A model generated the notes under the pieces. It searched no databases. It worked only from the letters and a program-made list of their open reading frames with translations, and was not told the origin of the DNA. 64,000 nucleotides of DNA from Leifsonia sp. Leaf336 (GTDB lineage Bacteria > Actinomycetota > Actinomycetes > Actinomycetales > Microbacteriaceae). Positions 8,862 through 17,517 of the stretch are shown piece by piece. The DNA lies in the NCBI RefSeq assembly GCF_001423695.1, contig NZ_LMOZ01000003.1, forward strand, positions 539,018 to 603,017. The letters are read 5' to 3'. Positions within the stretch are counted from its first letter, which is position 1. Every line of letters begins with the position of its first letter. Position numbers and translations under genes: made by a program.

Positions 8862-8951
8862 CCACGTACAGCCCGCAGGCCGATGCCCGGGCGCCCCGTC
8901 CCCGCTTGACTGGTTGTCGTGGCCGAGGGGTTGGCCGCAGAGGGGGACGAG

Positions 8952-9173
8952 ATGACCACGCTGGAGCACCACCACCAGGGGGAACTGTCGCGAGCGCAGG
9001 GGGCGCTCGCGACGGTGGCGGAGAACGTCTACTTCAGGCTGTTCGCGACGCTGGTCGTCCTCGCGGCCGGCGCCGCAGTCCTCGCCATCATGATCGGCTT
9101 CATGCTCGACCTCGTCGTGCCGCTGATCTTCGGCGACGGGCTGCGTGCGCTGGCTGCGCTCCTCCCCCACTAG
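8952..9173 (+). CDS. Small single-pass membrane protein, hypothetical
   Basis: A 73-residue protein with a histidine-rich N-terminus, an amphipathic stretch, and one long hydrophobic segment at about residues 33 to 58, so it is probably anchored in the membrane. I do not recognise a family. I chose ATG 8952 because GAGGGGGA sits at the right distance upstream; a GTG at 8919 would add 11 residues without a ribosome binding site. It is followed 38 bases later by the reductase-fold gene, but that gene seems to have its own promoter. Confidence 0.62.
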   Translation: MTTLEHHHQGELSRAQGALATVAENVYFRLFATLVVLAAGAAVLAIMIGFMLDLVVPLIFGDGLRALAALLPH

Positions 9174-9199
9174 CCCTGTTCTCAGGGCGCGCCGAGGCT

Positions 9200-9205
9200 T
9201 AGAGT
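9200..9205 (+). promoter_or_regulatory. -10 element of a probable leaderless transcript
   Basis: TAGAGT lies six bases before ATG 9212, with no ribosome binding site between them. Confidence 0.45.
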
Positions 9206-9211
9206 CTCGGC

Positions 9212-9787
9212 ATGTCTCTCGTGTTCTCGGCGATCGCCTCGCTCGACGGTTACACCGCCGACACCACCGGCTCCTTCGATTGGGCAGCTCCCGACGAGGA
9301 GGTCCACGCCGTCGTCAACGCTCGCGAACGCGGCGTCTCCAGCTATCTGTACGGCCGCCGCATGTTCGAGACGATGCGCGTCTGGCAGGACATCGGCCGG
9401 GAGAACGGCGGAGAGGACGTGCCGGCGGTGATGCGCGAGTACGCCGACATCTGGCGCGCCGCCGACAAGGTCGTGTACTCGTCGACGCTGACCGGTGTGA
9501 CGACCCCGCGCACGCGCGTCGAGCCCGCCTTCGATCCGGCGGCGGTGCGTGCTCTGGTCGCCTCCGCGCCGCGCGATGTCTCCATCGGCGGCCCCACGCT
9601 GGCGGCCGAGGCCTTCCGCGCCGGGCTGGTCGATGAGATCACACTGCTCCTCGTCCCGGTCTCCGTCGGCGGTGGTACCCCGGCGCTGCCGACCGATCTG
9701 ACGCTCCGGCTGGAACTGCAGGAGGAGTACGCCTTCGCCTCCGGCGTCGTCCTGGTGCGCTACCGCGTCATCGCACCCGGAGCGTGA
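9212..9787 (+). CDS. Dihydrofolate reductase family protein (RibD C-terminal fold)
   Basis: A 191-residue protein with the dihydrofolate reductase/RibD C-terminal fold. It begins with the typical strand and loop FSAIASLDGYTA, has the YLYGRRMFE segment near residue 48 and the nucleotide-binding SIGGPTLAAEAF near residue 130. Such stand-alone proteins are NADPH-dependent reductases of unknown substrate; the true folate reductase signature residues are not conserved, so a role in folate metabolism is unlikely. Its last 20 bases overlap the convergent gene at 9768-10331. Confidence 0.85.
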   Translation: MSLVFSAIASLDGYTADTTGSFDWAAPDEEVHAVVNARERGVSSYLYGRRMFETMRVWQDIGRENGGEDVPAVMREYADIWRAADKVVYSSTLTGVTTPRTRVEPAFDPAAVRALVASAPRDVSIGGPTLAAEAFRAGLVDEITLLLVPVSVGGGTPALPTDLTLRLELQEEYAFASGVVLVRYRVIAPGA

Positions 9788-10331
9788 CGCTCGGCCGGTC
9801 CAGCGCGACCTCCAGGTCGTGCAGGGTGACGCCGTGCTCCGCGAGCAGCGCGACCGGGTAAAAGAACACGTCGAGGCCGGTGCCGGTGTTCGGCACCTCG
9901 ATGCCGTCGGCCTCGAACGGAAGCGGATGACCGGAGGTGCGCGTGACCAGATCGCCGTCGTCGCCCAGTTCGACGGAGACGGAGCGGGTCGGAGCGCCGC
10001 GCTCGAGGAACGCCCAGCTCATGGCGGGAAGCCGGACATCGATGGTCGCGCGGTAGACGTCTCGCCGCTCGCTGAGCAGGCCCGCCGCCCAGCCCACCGT
10101 CTCGCTCGCGCCGTGCAGCAGCATCCAGCCGTTGATCGCGGAGGTGAGGACCAGCAGCCCTGCTCCCTCGCCGAGGTGGGGGTTCTCGCACCACGAGAAC
10201 TGTTCGTCGAGGATCTCGGCCTCCAGCTCGGTCGCGAGACCTCGTGCGGGAGCGGCGGGCAGGAAGATCCAGCTCCCGCTCGCGAACACCTCGATGAGCG
10301 AATCGCTCAGCACCGGGACGTCCTCGGTCAC
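9768..10331 (-). CDS. Hypothetical protein
   Basis: A 187-residue soluble protein that I cannot assign. It is acidic, has no signal peptide or membrane segment, and alternates short helices and strands; tryptophans at several positions suggest a compact fold. The start is GTG 10331, which follows a TAGAAT hexamer by six bases, so the mRNA is probably leaderless. It lies 9 bases after the stop of a MarR gene on the same strand, and its -10 element overlaps that stop, so it could be read both with the MarR gene and alone. Confidence 0.65.
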   Translation of the reverse strand: MTEDVPVLSDSLIEVFASGSWIFLPAAPARGLATELEAEILDEQFSWCENPHLGEGAGLLVLTSAINGWMLLHGASETVGWAAGLLSERRDVYRATIDVRLPAMSWAFLERGAPTRSVSVELGDDGDLVTRTSGHPLPFEADGIEVPNTGTGLDVFFYPVALLAEHGVTLHDLEVALDRPSVTLRVR

Positions 10332-10340
10332 GCGAAGATT

Positions 10341-10778
10341 CTATTGCGCCGGGCTGTCCAGACGCTCCCGGAGGCGGCGGGCGAGCGCAACGGCATCAGC
10401 GAGTTCGCGCTCGTCGACGGCGGCCGCCGTGCGCTCCGCCCATGCCTCGCGGCGCGGCCGGATCGCGTCGAGGACCTCCCTGCCGTGCTCGGTGAGCGCG
10501 ACCAGTGGAGCGCGGGCATCGGCCGGGTCCGGAGTGCGGGCGACCAGCCCTGCTGCCTCCAGTTGCGCGACCGACTCCGCCGCCGACTGCCTCCGCATGC
10601 CGCGGCGACGCGCGATGGCCGCGACGCTCAGTGGGTCGCGCGCCACGGCGCCGAGGGTGAGCCAACGCGAGGCCGTCAGGCCGTCCTCCGCCACCAGCCC
10701 GTCACCTGCGCGGGCGAACGCGTCGGCGAGGCGGAAGACCTCGTCCACGAGTTCGGTGAGCCGATCGGCGGCGCTCAT
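10341..10778 (-). CDS. MarR family transcriptional regulator
   Basis: A 145-residue MarR protein with a winged helix at about residues 40 to 100: LSVAAIARRRGMRRQSAAES as the recognition part and RTPDPADARAPLVALTEHG as the wing. Start ATG 10778 overlaps the stop of the VOC gene by four bases (ATGA), so the two are translationally coupled. A 20-bp perfect palindrome upstream of the VOC gene is the likely operator, meaning the regulator controls its own operon. Confidence 0.87.
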   Translation of the reverse strand: MSAADRLTELVDEVFRLADAFARAGDGLVAEDGLTASRWLTLGAVARDPLSVAAIARRRGMRRQSAAESVAQLEAAGLVARTPDPADARAPLVALTEHGREVLDAIRPRREAWAERTAAAVDERELADAVALARRLRERLDSPAQ

Positions 10779-11122
10779 CCGCGCTCGCTGAGACAGACGA
10801 GATGCCCGTCGCCGTCTCGGACCACGGCCATGCGCTCGCCCCATGGCTGCGGCTGCGGCGCATCGACCACGGCACCTCCGGCGCGCGTCCACGCAGCGAC
10901 GACCTCATCGAGCCGGTCGACGCTGAAGCCGACGGCCACCGCGGAGTCGGAGGGCGCGGCTGGCCGCTCGTGGAGCATGATCTCGACGCCGTCGGCGCTG
11001 GAGAGCCAGGCGAAGCCGTGCGTCTCGCGGTCGACCTGCAGGCCGAGGGCATCGCGGTAGAGGGCGAGGGCGGCCGGGATGCGGGCGGTGGACACGACGA
11101 TGCGCTGGATGCTCGCGGTCAT
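10775..11122 (-). CDS. VOC family protein (glyoxalase/bleomycin resistance fold)
   Basis: A 115-residue single-module VOC protein. The paired beta-alpha-beta-beta-beta units begin with IQRIVVSTARIPAALALYRD and end with AVVRDGDGHLVCLSE, a frequent ending of the family. Metal ligands of glyoxalase I are only partly present, so a resistance or binding role is as likely as catalysis. It is the first gene of an operon with the MarR gene and has a strong promoter inside the palindrome region upstream. Confidence 0.85.
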   Translation of the reverse strand: MTASIQRIVVSTARIPAALALYRDALGLQVDRETHGFAWLSSADGVEIMLHERPAAPSDSAVAVGFSVDRLDEVVAAWTRAGGAVVDAPQPQPWGERMAVVRDGDGHLVCLSERG

Positions 11123-11128
11123 GTCACC

Positions 11129-11158
11129 ATCGTCGATGATTGACAGGATCCTGTCAAT
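11129..11158 (-). promoter_or_regulatory. Palindromic operator with embedded promoter for the VOC-MarR operon
   Basis: ATTGACAGGATCCTGTCAAT at 11139-11158 is a perfect 20-bp palindrome. On the minus strand it supplies the -35 TTGACA (11157-11152); 17 bases further is GACGAT (11134-11129), then six bases to the ATG at 11122. A repressor bound here would block this promoter. The palindrome also contains the stop codon of the MFS gene. Confidence 0.75.
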
Positions 11159-12557
11159 CGTCCTGACCGGTGGCGAGTCGGTCCACTCGACGCAGCGAGC
11201 GGTCGACGAGGGTGATCACGAGGAAGAGCACTGCTGCGCCGAGCATGAACCACGCCAGGTCGTGAAGGCCGTCGGTGTTCGCGGTGGTGTGGAAGAACGC
11301 GCCGGTAGCGGCCGAGGCGAGCATCGCCCCGAGGTACATGAACGTGCGCAGGAGCCCGGAGGTGGCGCCCATCCGCGCAGGGTCGGCCTGGTGGTAGAGC
11401 GTGTTCTGGATCGCCAGGTTCACGATGCCCTGCGGGATGCCGACCACCACCGCGATGAGCAGGAGCGCCCAGAGCGCGGCCTCCGCGCCGACGAAGAGCA
11501 GCAGCACCGCCATCACGACCTGCCCAAGCGCCCCGACGATCAGCTTCCAGCGGATCTCCGGCCGACGCCCGAAGACGGAGGCCACGACGATGCCGACGGC
11601 GAACGTCGGCAGCAGCACGAGTCCGGCCAGCGCCGGAGAGAGACCGCGACCGCTCTCCAGCCACTGAGTGAAACCGTAGAGGTAGCAGTAGCTGACGGTC
11701 GCCGCGAGCACGGATCGCGCGTACGTCACGAGCAGCGGAACGTTCCCGGCGAACACCCGCACGTCGATGAAGGGGTCGGGCCGGCGAAGCTCCCACAGGG
11801 CGAACCCCGCTCCGAAGACGACGGCGAGCCCGAGCAGCCAGAGCTGTGCGAGGTGGATGTTCATGAGGAAGAGGAGCAGGCACACCAGCGTCGCGGCGAA
11901 CAGCCCGATTCCCAGGAAGTCCAGCCGTCCGCGGGCCGGACGCGTCGCATCGAGAGCGGTGCGGCGCGGCAGGAAGAGCAGGGTGAGCACGAGCGACGCG
12001 AGAGCCAGCGGGATATTGACGGCGAAAGTGGCCCTCCACCCGCCGAACTGGATGAGGAGGCCGCCGAGGGTCGGGCCGATGACGGCGATCGTCTGGGTCG
12101 TCACCGAGAGCGCTGTCAGCACGCCCGCCGGGCTGCGCATCCCGGTGCGCGTCGCCTCGCTTCGGATCAGGTACATGGCGGCGGGATAGCCGGCGCAGGT
12201 TCCGAAGCCCAGGATCACGCGCGCGACGACGAGCACGGCGATGTTCGGGGCGAACACGCCGATGACCCCGGCCAGCCCGGTCAGGATCGCGCCGGCGATC
12301 GAGAGCCGCCTCGGACCGAACATGTCGACGAGCCGGCCGACGAGCGGCTGGCCGATGGAGGTCGCGAGATAGAGGGAGGACACCAGCCACGCCGTCTCGG
12401 AGGCGGGCGCTCCGAGCGCCGTCGCGATCGGCACGAGCGCGACGGCGATGATCGACGAGTTGATCGGGTTCAGCACCGCGCCGATCATCATCGGCGCCAG
12501 CAGCCGGCGGTCGAAGCGATCGGCCGGACCCGGCTTGGCGGCGATCAGGTCGATCAT
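11154..12557 (-). CDS. MFS transporter, DHA2 (EmrB/QacA-like) family
   Basis: A 467-residue transporter with about 14 hydrophobic segments, as expected for drug:proton antiporters of the DHA2 family. Motif A-like GRLVDMFGPRR lies after the second helix, and motif C-like GPTLGGLLIQFGGWRATF lies in helix five. Start ATG 12557 overlaps the upstream MarR stop by four bases (ATGA), so it forms an operon with that regulator, which probably represses it. The substrate is unknown; the MarR pairing suggests export of toxic compounds. The stop codon lies in the palindrome of the next operon. Confidence 0.9.
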   Translation of the reverse strand: MIDLIAAKPGPADRFDRRLLAPMMIGAVLNPINSSIIAVALVPIATALGAPASETAWLVSSLYLATSIGQPLVGRLVDMFGPRRLSIAGAILTGLAGVIGVFAPNIAVLVVARVILGFGTCAGYPAAMYLIRSEATRTGMRSPAGVLTALSVTTQTIAVIGPTLGGLLIQFGGWRATFAVNIPLALASLVLTLLFLPRRTALDATRPARGRLDFLGIGLFAATLVCLLLFLMNIHLAQLWLLGLAVVFGAGFALWELRRPDPFIDVRVFAGNVPLLVTYARSVLAATVSYCYLYGFTQWLESGRGLSPALAGLVLLPTFAVGIVVASVFGRRPEIRWKLIVGALGQVVMAVLLLFVGAEAALWALLLIAVVVGIPQGIVNLAIQNTLYHQADPARMGATSGLLRTFMYLGAMLASAATGAFFHTTANTDGLHDLAWFMLGAAVLFLVITLVDRSLRRVDRLATGQDD

Positions 12558-12994
12558 TCGCGCACCAGCTTGTCGATCAGTGCCGTCGCCGCGAGGATCG
12601 TCTGCCGCTCGTCCTCGGTCAACCTCTCCTCCATCGCGTGCGCGAGCCATTCCCTGCGGGCGTCGAGATTGCCGCTCTCGGCGCTGCGCCCCGCCTCCGT
12701 GAGTGCGATCAGCTGTCGTCGACCGTCGGTCGGGTCGGGGGTGCGCGAGACGAGGCCGAGCTCCTCGAGCGACGCGATCGTCGTCGCCATCGACTGCGGG
12801 CGCACCCCTTCGAGCTCGGCGAGCCGCGACGCCGTGCTTCCCTCACCCTTGCCGAGGCGTGCGAGCGCCGAGGACTGCTGAGCGCTGAGCCCTGAAGGCT
12901 CGGTCGCGACCTCTCTGAGGCGGCGGCGGAGCCGAGCGAACGCGACCCGGAGGTCGAGTGCGGCTCGCACGGAGGAGGGTGACGGATCGGACAT
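12554..12994 (-). CDS. MarR family transcriptional regulator
   Basis: A 146-residue MarR protein, with the recognition region STASRLAELEGVRPQSMATT and wing SRTPDPTDGRRQLIALTEAG at about residues 55 to 105. It resembles the other MarR protein in this window in the RTPDP-D-R wing, suggesting a common origin. It heads an operon with the MFS transporter. Six bases before ATG 12994 lies TAGACT, fitting a leaderless start, and an imperfect inverted repeat (CAGTC to GACTG, about 13000-13024) covers that promoter. Confidence 0.87.
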   Translation of the reverse strand: MSDPSPSSVRAALDLRVAFARLRRRLREVATEPSGLSAQQSSALARLGKGEGSTASRLAELEGVRPQSMATTIASLEELGLVSRTPDPTDGRRQLIALTEAGRSAESGNLDARREWLAHAMEERLTEDERQTILAATALIDKLVRE

Positions 12995-13029
12995 ATCGAC
13001 AGTCTAACTGTTCAGTCTGGACTGCGTAG
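12995..13029 (-). promoter_or_regulatory. Promoter and imperfect operator of the MarR-MFS operon
   Basis: TAGACT (13006-13001) precedes ATG 12994 by six bases. Around it CAGTC and GACTG arms and an inner ACTG-TT-CAGT repeat form an imperfect palindrome, a plausible autoregulatory MarR site. No convincing -35 element is seen. Confidence 0.45.
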
Positions 13030-13062
13030 TTGTCATGCGCCTTTCCCGTCACGCCCGCTCAC

Positions 13063-13068
13063 TATGCT
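13063..13068 (+). promoter_or_regulatory. -10 element of a probable leaderless transcript
   Basis: TATGCT lies seven bases before GTG 13076. The ATG inside this hexamer (13064) would give a four-residue longer protein without a ribosome binding site, so I take it as promoter, not start. Confidence 0.5.
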
Positions 13069-13075
13069 TTTGGCC

Positions 13076-14332
13076 GTGACCGCCTCCCCGAACCCGCCGT
13101 CCGGTGGCCTCGCCAGGCGCCTCCACCTCGGCGATGCCGTGGTGATCGGCCTCGGCTCCATGATCGGCGCGGGGATCTTCGCCTCATTCGCCCCTGCTGC
13201 GGCGGCCGCCGGGGTCGGCCTGCTCGTCGGCCTCGTCATCGCGGGATTCATCGCGTTCTGCAACGCGACCTCCTCGGCTCAGCTCGCCGCCCAGTACCCG
13301 ACGTCGGGCGGCACCTACGTCTACGGACGTGAGCGCCTCGGAGAGTGGCCCGGCTTCTTCGCCGGCTGGTCGTTCGTCGTCGGCAAGACCGCGAGCTCTG
13401 CGGCCATGGCCATCACGTTCGCGACCTACGCCGTGCCGGCCGCCTGGGTGAAACCCGTGGCCATCCTCGCGGTGGCCCTGCTCACCATCGTGAACACGCT
13501 CGGCGTCACGCGCACGGCGCTCCTGACGCGCATCCTGGTCGCCGTCTCTCTGATCGCTCTGACCGTCGCGGTCGTCATCGGCTTCACTCACACCGCGGCG
13601 AGCGCCGCCGAACCGGGCACGGCTGTGACCGTCTACGGCGTCCTCCAGGCGGCGGGCTTCCTGTTCTTCGCCTTCGCCGGCTACGCTCGCGTCGCGACCA
13701 TGGGCGAGGAGGTCGTCGACCCGGCCCGCGCGATCCCGCGCGCCATCACCGGCGCGCTCACGATCACGCTGGTCGTCTACGCGCTGGTCGCCGTGTCCGC
13801 CCTCCACGCGCTCGGCGCCTCCGGCCTCGCGTCGGCGGTCGCGCCGCTGAGCGATGTCGCCGCGACCACCGGAGCCGACTGGCCCGGGGTGGTCGTCCGG
13901 ATCGGCGCGGCGACCGCATCGCTCGGAGCCCTGCTGGCGATGATCGCGGGCATCGGGAGGACGAGCCTCGCCATGGCACGCAACCGCGACCTCCCCTCGT
14001 GGTTCGCGGTCGTGCACCCTCGGTTCCACGTCCCATATCGCGCCGAGCTCATGCTGGGGCTGATCGTCTGCGTACTCGTCGCGGTCACCGACCTGCGCGG
14101 GGCGATCGGCTTCTCGTCGTTCGGAGTACTCCTCTATTACTTCGTCGCGAACCTGTCCGCGTGGACGCAGGACAAGCCGAACCGAAGGTACCCGCGGGCG
14201 CTGGCCATGGCGGGAGCGGTGGGCTGCCTCGTGCTGGTGGTGACGCTGCCGGTGGGGGCGATCGTTGCGGGGATGGCGGTGCTCGCTGTAGGAGTGGGAT
14301 ACCGGGTGGTCCGGCTTCGGGTCATCCGGTAA
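13076..14332 (+). CDS. APC superfamily amino acid permease
   Basis: A 418-residue transporter with about 12 hydrophobic segments. The first helix contains VVIGLGSMIGAGIFASFAP, the conserved substrate-binding GSxIGAGIF motif of the APC superfamily, and PTSGGTYVYGRERLGEWPGF follows helix two. Helix six shows LFFAFAGYARVATMGEEV, matching the family's FFAF-GYE-like region and the loop that follows. It probably takes up or exchanges a cationic or neutral amino acid. GTG 13076 is chosen from the promoter spacing. The gene ends three bases before the convergent FG-GAP gene. Confidence 0.9.
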   Translation: MTASPNPPSGGLARRLHLGDAVVIGLGSMIGAGIFASFAPAAAAAGVGLLVGLVIAGFIAFCNATSSAQLAAQYPTSGGTYVYGRERLGEWPGFFAGWSFVVGKTASSAAMAITFATYAVPAAWVKPVAILAVALLTIVNTLGVTRTALLTRILVAVSLIALTVAVVIGFTHTAASAAEPGTAVTVYGVLQAAGFLFFAFAGYARVATMGEEVVDPARAIPRAITGALTITLVVYALVAVSALHALGASGLASAVAPLSDVAATTGADWPGVVVRIGAATASLGALLAMIAGIGRTSLAMARNRDLPSWFAVVHPRFHVPYRAELMLGLIVCVLVAVTDLRGAIGFSSFGVLLYYFVANLSAWTQDKPNRRYPRALAMAGAVGCLVLVVTLPVGAIVAGMAVLAVGVGYRVVRLRVIR

Positions 14333-14335
14333 CGG

Positions 14336-15928
14336 TCAGGAGATGATCTGACGAATGGAGGTCCAGCCCGAACCGATCACCTTCGGTTGTGTTCCCCCGG
14401 TCCCGCTCGGATCGTCGTAGTAGACCAGCGTTCCGTCTCCGTCGGGATCGGCGACCAGAACTCCGGCCGCGAGCTCGCCGTTGAGGTAGTGACCGACCGC
14501 CCATCCTGCCTGCGGCGTACGCATGGTGATTCCGCCGAGCGTGCCGCTGTTGCCGACGACCGAGACGAAGTCGCCGTACGGCTGCGTGTTGCCGGCCGGG
14601 AGCAGGTTGGGGGTCATCCATCCCACATAGCTCCAGAGGTCGGCATACCCGTCCGAGTTCAGGTCGACCGCGGCGAGGCCGTAGACGTTCTCGTAACCCG
14701 GTGACGCCATCCGCACTCCCGAAGTGAACGGCAGATGCCCGGGATTGCCGGGGTAGTGGTTCGTGTAGAGCCAGTACGTGTGATCTGCTCGCTCCGCGAT
14801 GAGGTCGGCGTAGCCATCGCCGTTGACGTCACCGAGCGTGAAGCCGATGAACGACTGCCAGCCGCTCCCGATCGTCGTTCCGGACGAATACGGAAGGCGG
14901 CCCGGGTTCGAGTTGATGTTGTTGTAGTAGGCGACGAGCGCACCGTCGGAGCGGATCGCTACGAGCTCCGAGTAGCCGTCCCCGGTGAGGTCGGCTGCGG
15001 ATTCCATCCGGATGCCGAATTGCGGGCCCCACCCGGAGCCGATCGTCCGCCCCGTGGTGAAGGGAAGGCCTCCCGCGTTCTGCGCTGAGCCGTTCTGGTA
15101 ATAGAGCAACCGCCCGCTCAAGTCGATCGCCAGCAGATCCGTTCTTCCGTCATCGTTGACGTCCGACTCCGTCGGGCGCGCGGGGAACGAGGTCTTCATT
15201 TGGGGACACGGATGGGCCAGGGTCCAGCTCGCGTAGCCGACGTCTTGCGTCTGACTGGTCGTGTCGATGCCGATGGAGGCCCATACCAGCGGTCCGTTCA
15301 TGACGAGGTCGAACGCGACGGCGCCTCCCTGATCCGCTGTTGCGGATGGACTGCCGGCGGCGTAATGGGCCCTCAACGTATAGGTCTCGCCCGGCACGAA
15401 CCCCGTGAGCGTGCCATGCAGATGGTACGCGCTGTTCTCGATGCTCCCGTAGGTGCCGAGGTAGCGACTTGGGCAGACATCGTCAGCCGACAGGGTTCCC
15501 GTGGGCGTGACGCCCGATGCGCACGTGTTCGCCGTCACGATTTGTCGAGCAACGAGTGTCGAGCCCGACCACAGCGTCGCGTTGTAAGAGTCTCCCGAGA
15601 CCACGTTGCCCGAGACCGTGAGGTCGATCGTAACTTTGCCCTGTGCGTCCGTGGTGATCGGTGTGCTCGCACCGAGCATCGTCGAGGACCGGTTGAAGAG
15701 CTTGGCGTCGAACTGCGTGGCGGCTGGAAGACCAGGGACCGTCGCGGTGACACGCATCGAATGGTAGTAACCGCTCTGCAGAGTCGCGCAGTCGATGGTG
15801 GCCGCGATCGATGGCCATTGGCCGATGATTGCGGCCGCTCCCGCGGGCGCAGACCATCCCACCACTCCGGCAATGACCGCCACGATGAGGGCGACGGCCA
15901 GACGTATGCGCCATCGTGCAGCGCTCAC
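14336..15928 (-). CDS. Secreted FG-GAP/VCBS repeat protein, second of a tandem pair
   Basis: A 530-residue exported protein with a signal peptide ending near APAGAAA. An N-terminal half with immunoglobulin-like beta strands and paired cysteines is followed by at least five FG-GAP/VCBS repeats at about residues 260 to 510, recognisable by calcium-loop-like DxNxDGxxD units (DVNDDGRTD, DVNGDGYAD, DLNSDGYAD, DPDGDG) and repeated IGSGW. These usually form a beta-propeller. It is a paralogue of the gene upstream, with exactly the same length. I chose GTG 15928, which overlaps the upstream stop as GTGA; ATG 15955 would put nine residues before the signal peptide. Function unknown, likely extracellular binding. 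Confidence 0.82.
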   Translation of the reverse strand: MSAARWRIRLAVALIVAVIAGVVGWSAPAGAAAIIGQWPSIAATIDCATLQSGYYHSMRVTATVPGLPAATQFDAKLFNRSSTMLGASTPITTDAQGKVTIDLTVSGNVVSGDSYNATLWSGSTLVARQIVTANTCASGVTPTGTLSADDVCPSRYLGTYGSIENSAYHLHGTLTGFVPGETYTLRAHYAAGSPSATADQGGAVAFDLVMNGPLVWASIGIDTTSQTQDVGYASWTLAHPCPQMKTSFPARPTESDVNDDGRTDLLAIDLSGRLLYYQNGSAQNAGGLPFTTGRTIGSGWGPQFGIRMESAADLTGDGYSELVAIRSDGALVAYYNNINSNPGRLPYSSGTTIGSGWQSFIGFTLGDVNGDGYADLIAERADHTYWLYTNHYPGNPGHLPFTSGVRMASPGYENVYGLAAVDLNSDGYADLWSYVGWMTPNLLPAGNTQPYGDFVSVVGNSGTLGGITMRTPQAGWAVGHYLNGELAAGVLVADPDGDGTLVYYDDPSGTGGTQPKVIGSGWTSIRQIIS

Positions 15929-17517
15929 GAGATGATCTGCCGAATCGTGTTCCATCCGGAGCCGATCACCTTCGGGTCAGCGGTCCACGGGGTGCCAGTG
16001 GGATCCTCCACGTAGAGAAGGGTGCCGTCACCGTTCGGATTCGCGATGACCAGCCCTGCAGTGGGCGTCCAGTACTCGAAGTGGCCGACCGCCCAGCCGG
16101 CCCGCGGAACGTAGCCGTCGAGGCTGCGAAACCGACCGGTGACGAAGCCGAACGCGTCGGGGAACATCGTCGCGTTTCCGGCGGGTGCGCGATTGATGTC
16201 CATTTCGCCCCCGCCGAACCAGAGGTCCGCGTAGCCGTCCGAGTTGAGGTCGGCCGCCGCGAAGCCGTACGAGGAGCCATCGTCCTGAACCGGGATCTGC
16301 ACCCCGGAGGTGAACGGAAGATGCCCCGGATTCGTCGGGTAATGGTTCGCGTACAGCCAGTAGGTGCCATCCGACTTCTTGGCGATGATGTCGGCGAGTC
16401 CGTCGTGATTGACGTCGCCGAGCGTCACGTTCGTGAACGACTGCCAGCCGCTCCCGATCACCGTTCCGGAGGCGTAGGGCAGATGACCGGGATTCGACCC
16501 CATGTTGTTGTAATAGGCCACGAGTGTTCCGTCGGAACGGACGACCACGATCTCCGAGAAGAAATCACCGGTCAGGTCTCCCGCGGTCTCCAGCCGCATC
16601 CCGAATTGAGGGCCCCAGCCGCTTCCGATGGTCTGTGATGAGGTGAACGGCAGGTGCCCGGCGTTCGACGCGGAGTCGTTCTTGAAATAGAGCAGCCGGC
16701 CGCTCATGTCGATCGCCGCGATGTCGGAGTTGCCGTTGCCGTCGATGTCCAACTCCGTAGGGCGATCGGCCGGGAATGATGTCCGCATGGCCGGGCACGG
16801 GTCGTTCTTGACGAAGTTCTCGCTCGCGACGGGAAGAGTCTGACTCGTCGTATAAACATCGTCGCCGAGAGTGGAGAGCGATCTGCCGCTGTCGGTGGTG
16901 AAATCGACGGCGAGCACCCCGTTCGCGTCTGCGACGATCGGCTGCGGTGACTGGACCGGCGAATACGAGTTGAAAAACGTGTAAGGCTCGCCGGGGACGA
17001 AGCCGCTGAGCGTTCCGTGGATCCGGTACGACGTGTCCATCTCATCCCCCCACTCGTCGAGGTACCGAGTGGGGCAACTCATGTCGGCCGTGAGGCTCCC
17101 GGTCGCCGCGACGCCAGACGTGCAGCTGGTCCCCGGGACGGTCTTCGCGAAGACCGCCGTTTGGCCGGCACTGAGTGTGAACGTGTAATAGGAACCCACC
17201 ACGAAATGCGCCGACGTCACCGTGTCGAGCACTGCCGCACCTTGCCCGTCCGAGGTGAGGGTGATGCCGGAGATCCTGGTATCAGGGCCGCCGCGCATCG
17301 AGACCGTGTACTGCGTCGACGGGGCGAGACCCGATATCGACCCGGTCACGTGTGCCGACTGGTAGTAACCGGCCTGCAGGCTCGAGCAGTCGATCGTCAC
17401 AGCGAGATCCGGCGCTTGGAGCGGTGACACGGCTTCCGCCGGCGTCGACCACCCGACAACGCTCGCGACCAGCGCGACGAGCACGACGACGGCTACTCGC
17501 AGGCGCGGCTTCTCCAC
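15925..17517 (-). CDS. Secreted FG-GAP/VCBS repeat protein, first of a tandem pair
   Basis: A 530-residue exported protein, paralogue of the next gene. The signal peptide (basic start, then hydrophobic VVVLVALVASVVGW) ends near TPAEA. Two shared blocks, TIDC-x-LQxGYY near the mature N-terminus and CPxRYL-x-x-xG near residue 155, mark the N-terminal half. The C-terminal half has FG-GAP repeats (DIDGNGNSD, DVNHDGLAD, DLNSDGYAD, NPNGDG) and ends in IRQIIS like its partner. The start is GTG 17517 after GGGGGA. It lies just downstream of tRNA-Leu on the same strand, after the tRNA terminator. Confidence 0.82.
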   Translation of the reverse strand: MEKPRLRVAVVVLVALVASVVGWSTPAEAVSPLQAPDLAVTIDCSSLQAGYYQSAHVTGSISGLAPSTQYTVSMRGGPDTRISGITLTSDGQGAAVLDTVTSAHFVVGSYYTFTLSAGQTAVFAKTVPGTSCTSGVAATGSLTADMSCPTRYLDEWGDEMDTSYRIHGTLSGFVPGEPYTFFNSYSPVQSPQPIVADANGVLAVDFTTDSGRSLSTLGDDVYTTSQTLPVASENFVKNDPCPAMRTSFPADRPTELDIDGNGNSDIAAIDMSGRLLYFKNDSASNAGHLPFTSSQTIGSGWGPQFGMRLETAGDLTGDFFSEIVVVRSDGTLVAYYNNMGSNPGHLPYASGTVIGSGWQSFTNVTLGDVNHDGLADIIAKKSDGTYWLYANHYPTNPGHLPFTSGVQIPVQDDGSSYGFAAADLNSDGYADLWFGGGEMDINRAPAGNATMFPDAFGFVTGRFRSLDGYVPRAGWAVGHFEYWTPTAGLVIANPNGDGTLLYVEDPTGTPWTADPKVIGSGWNTIRQIIS

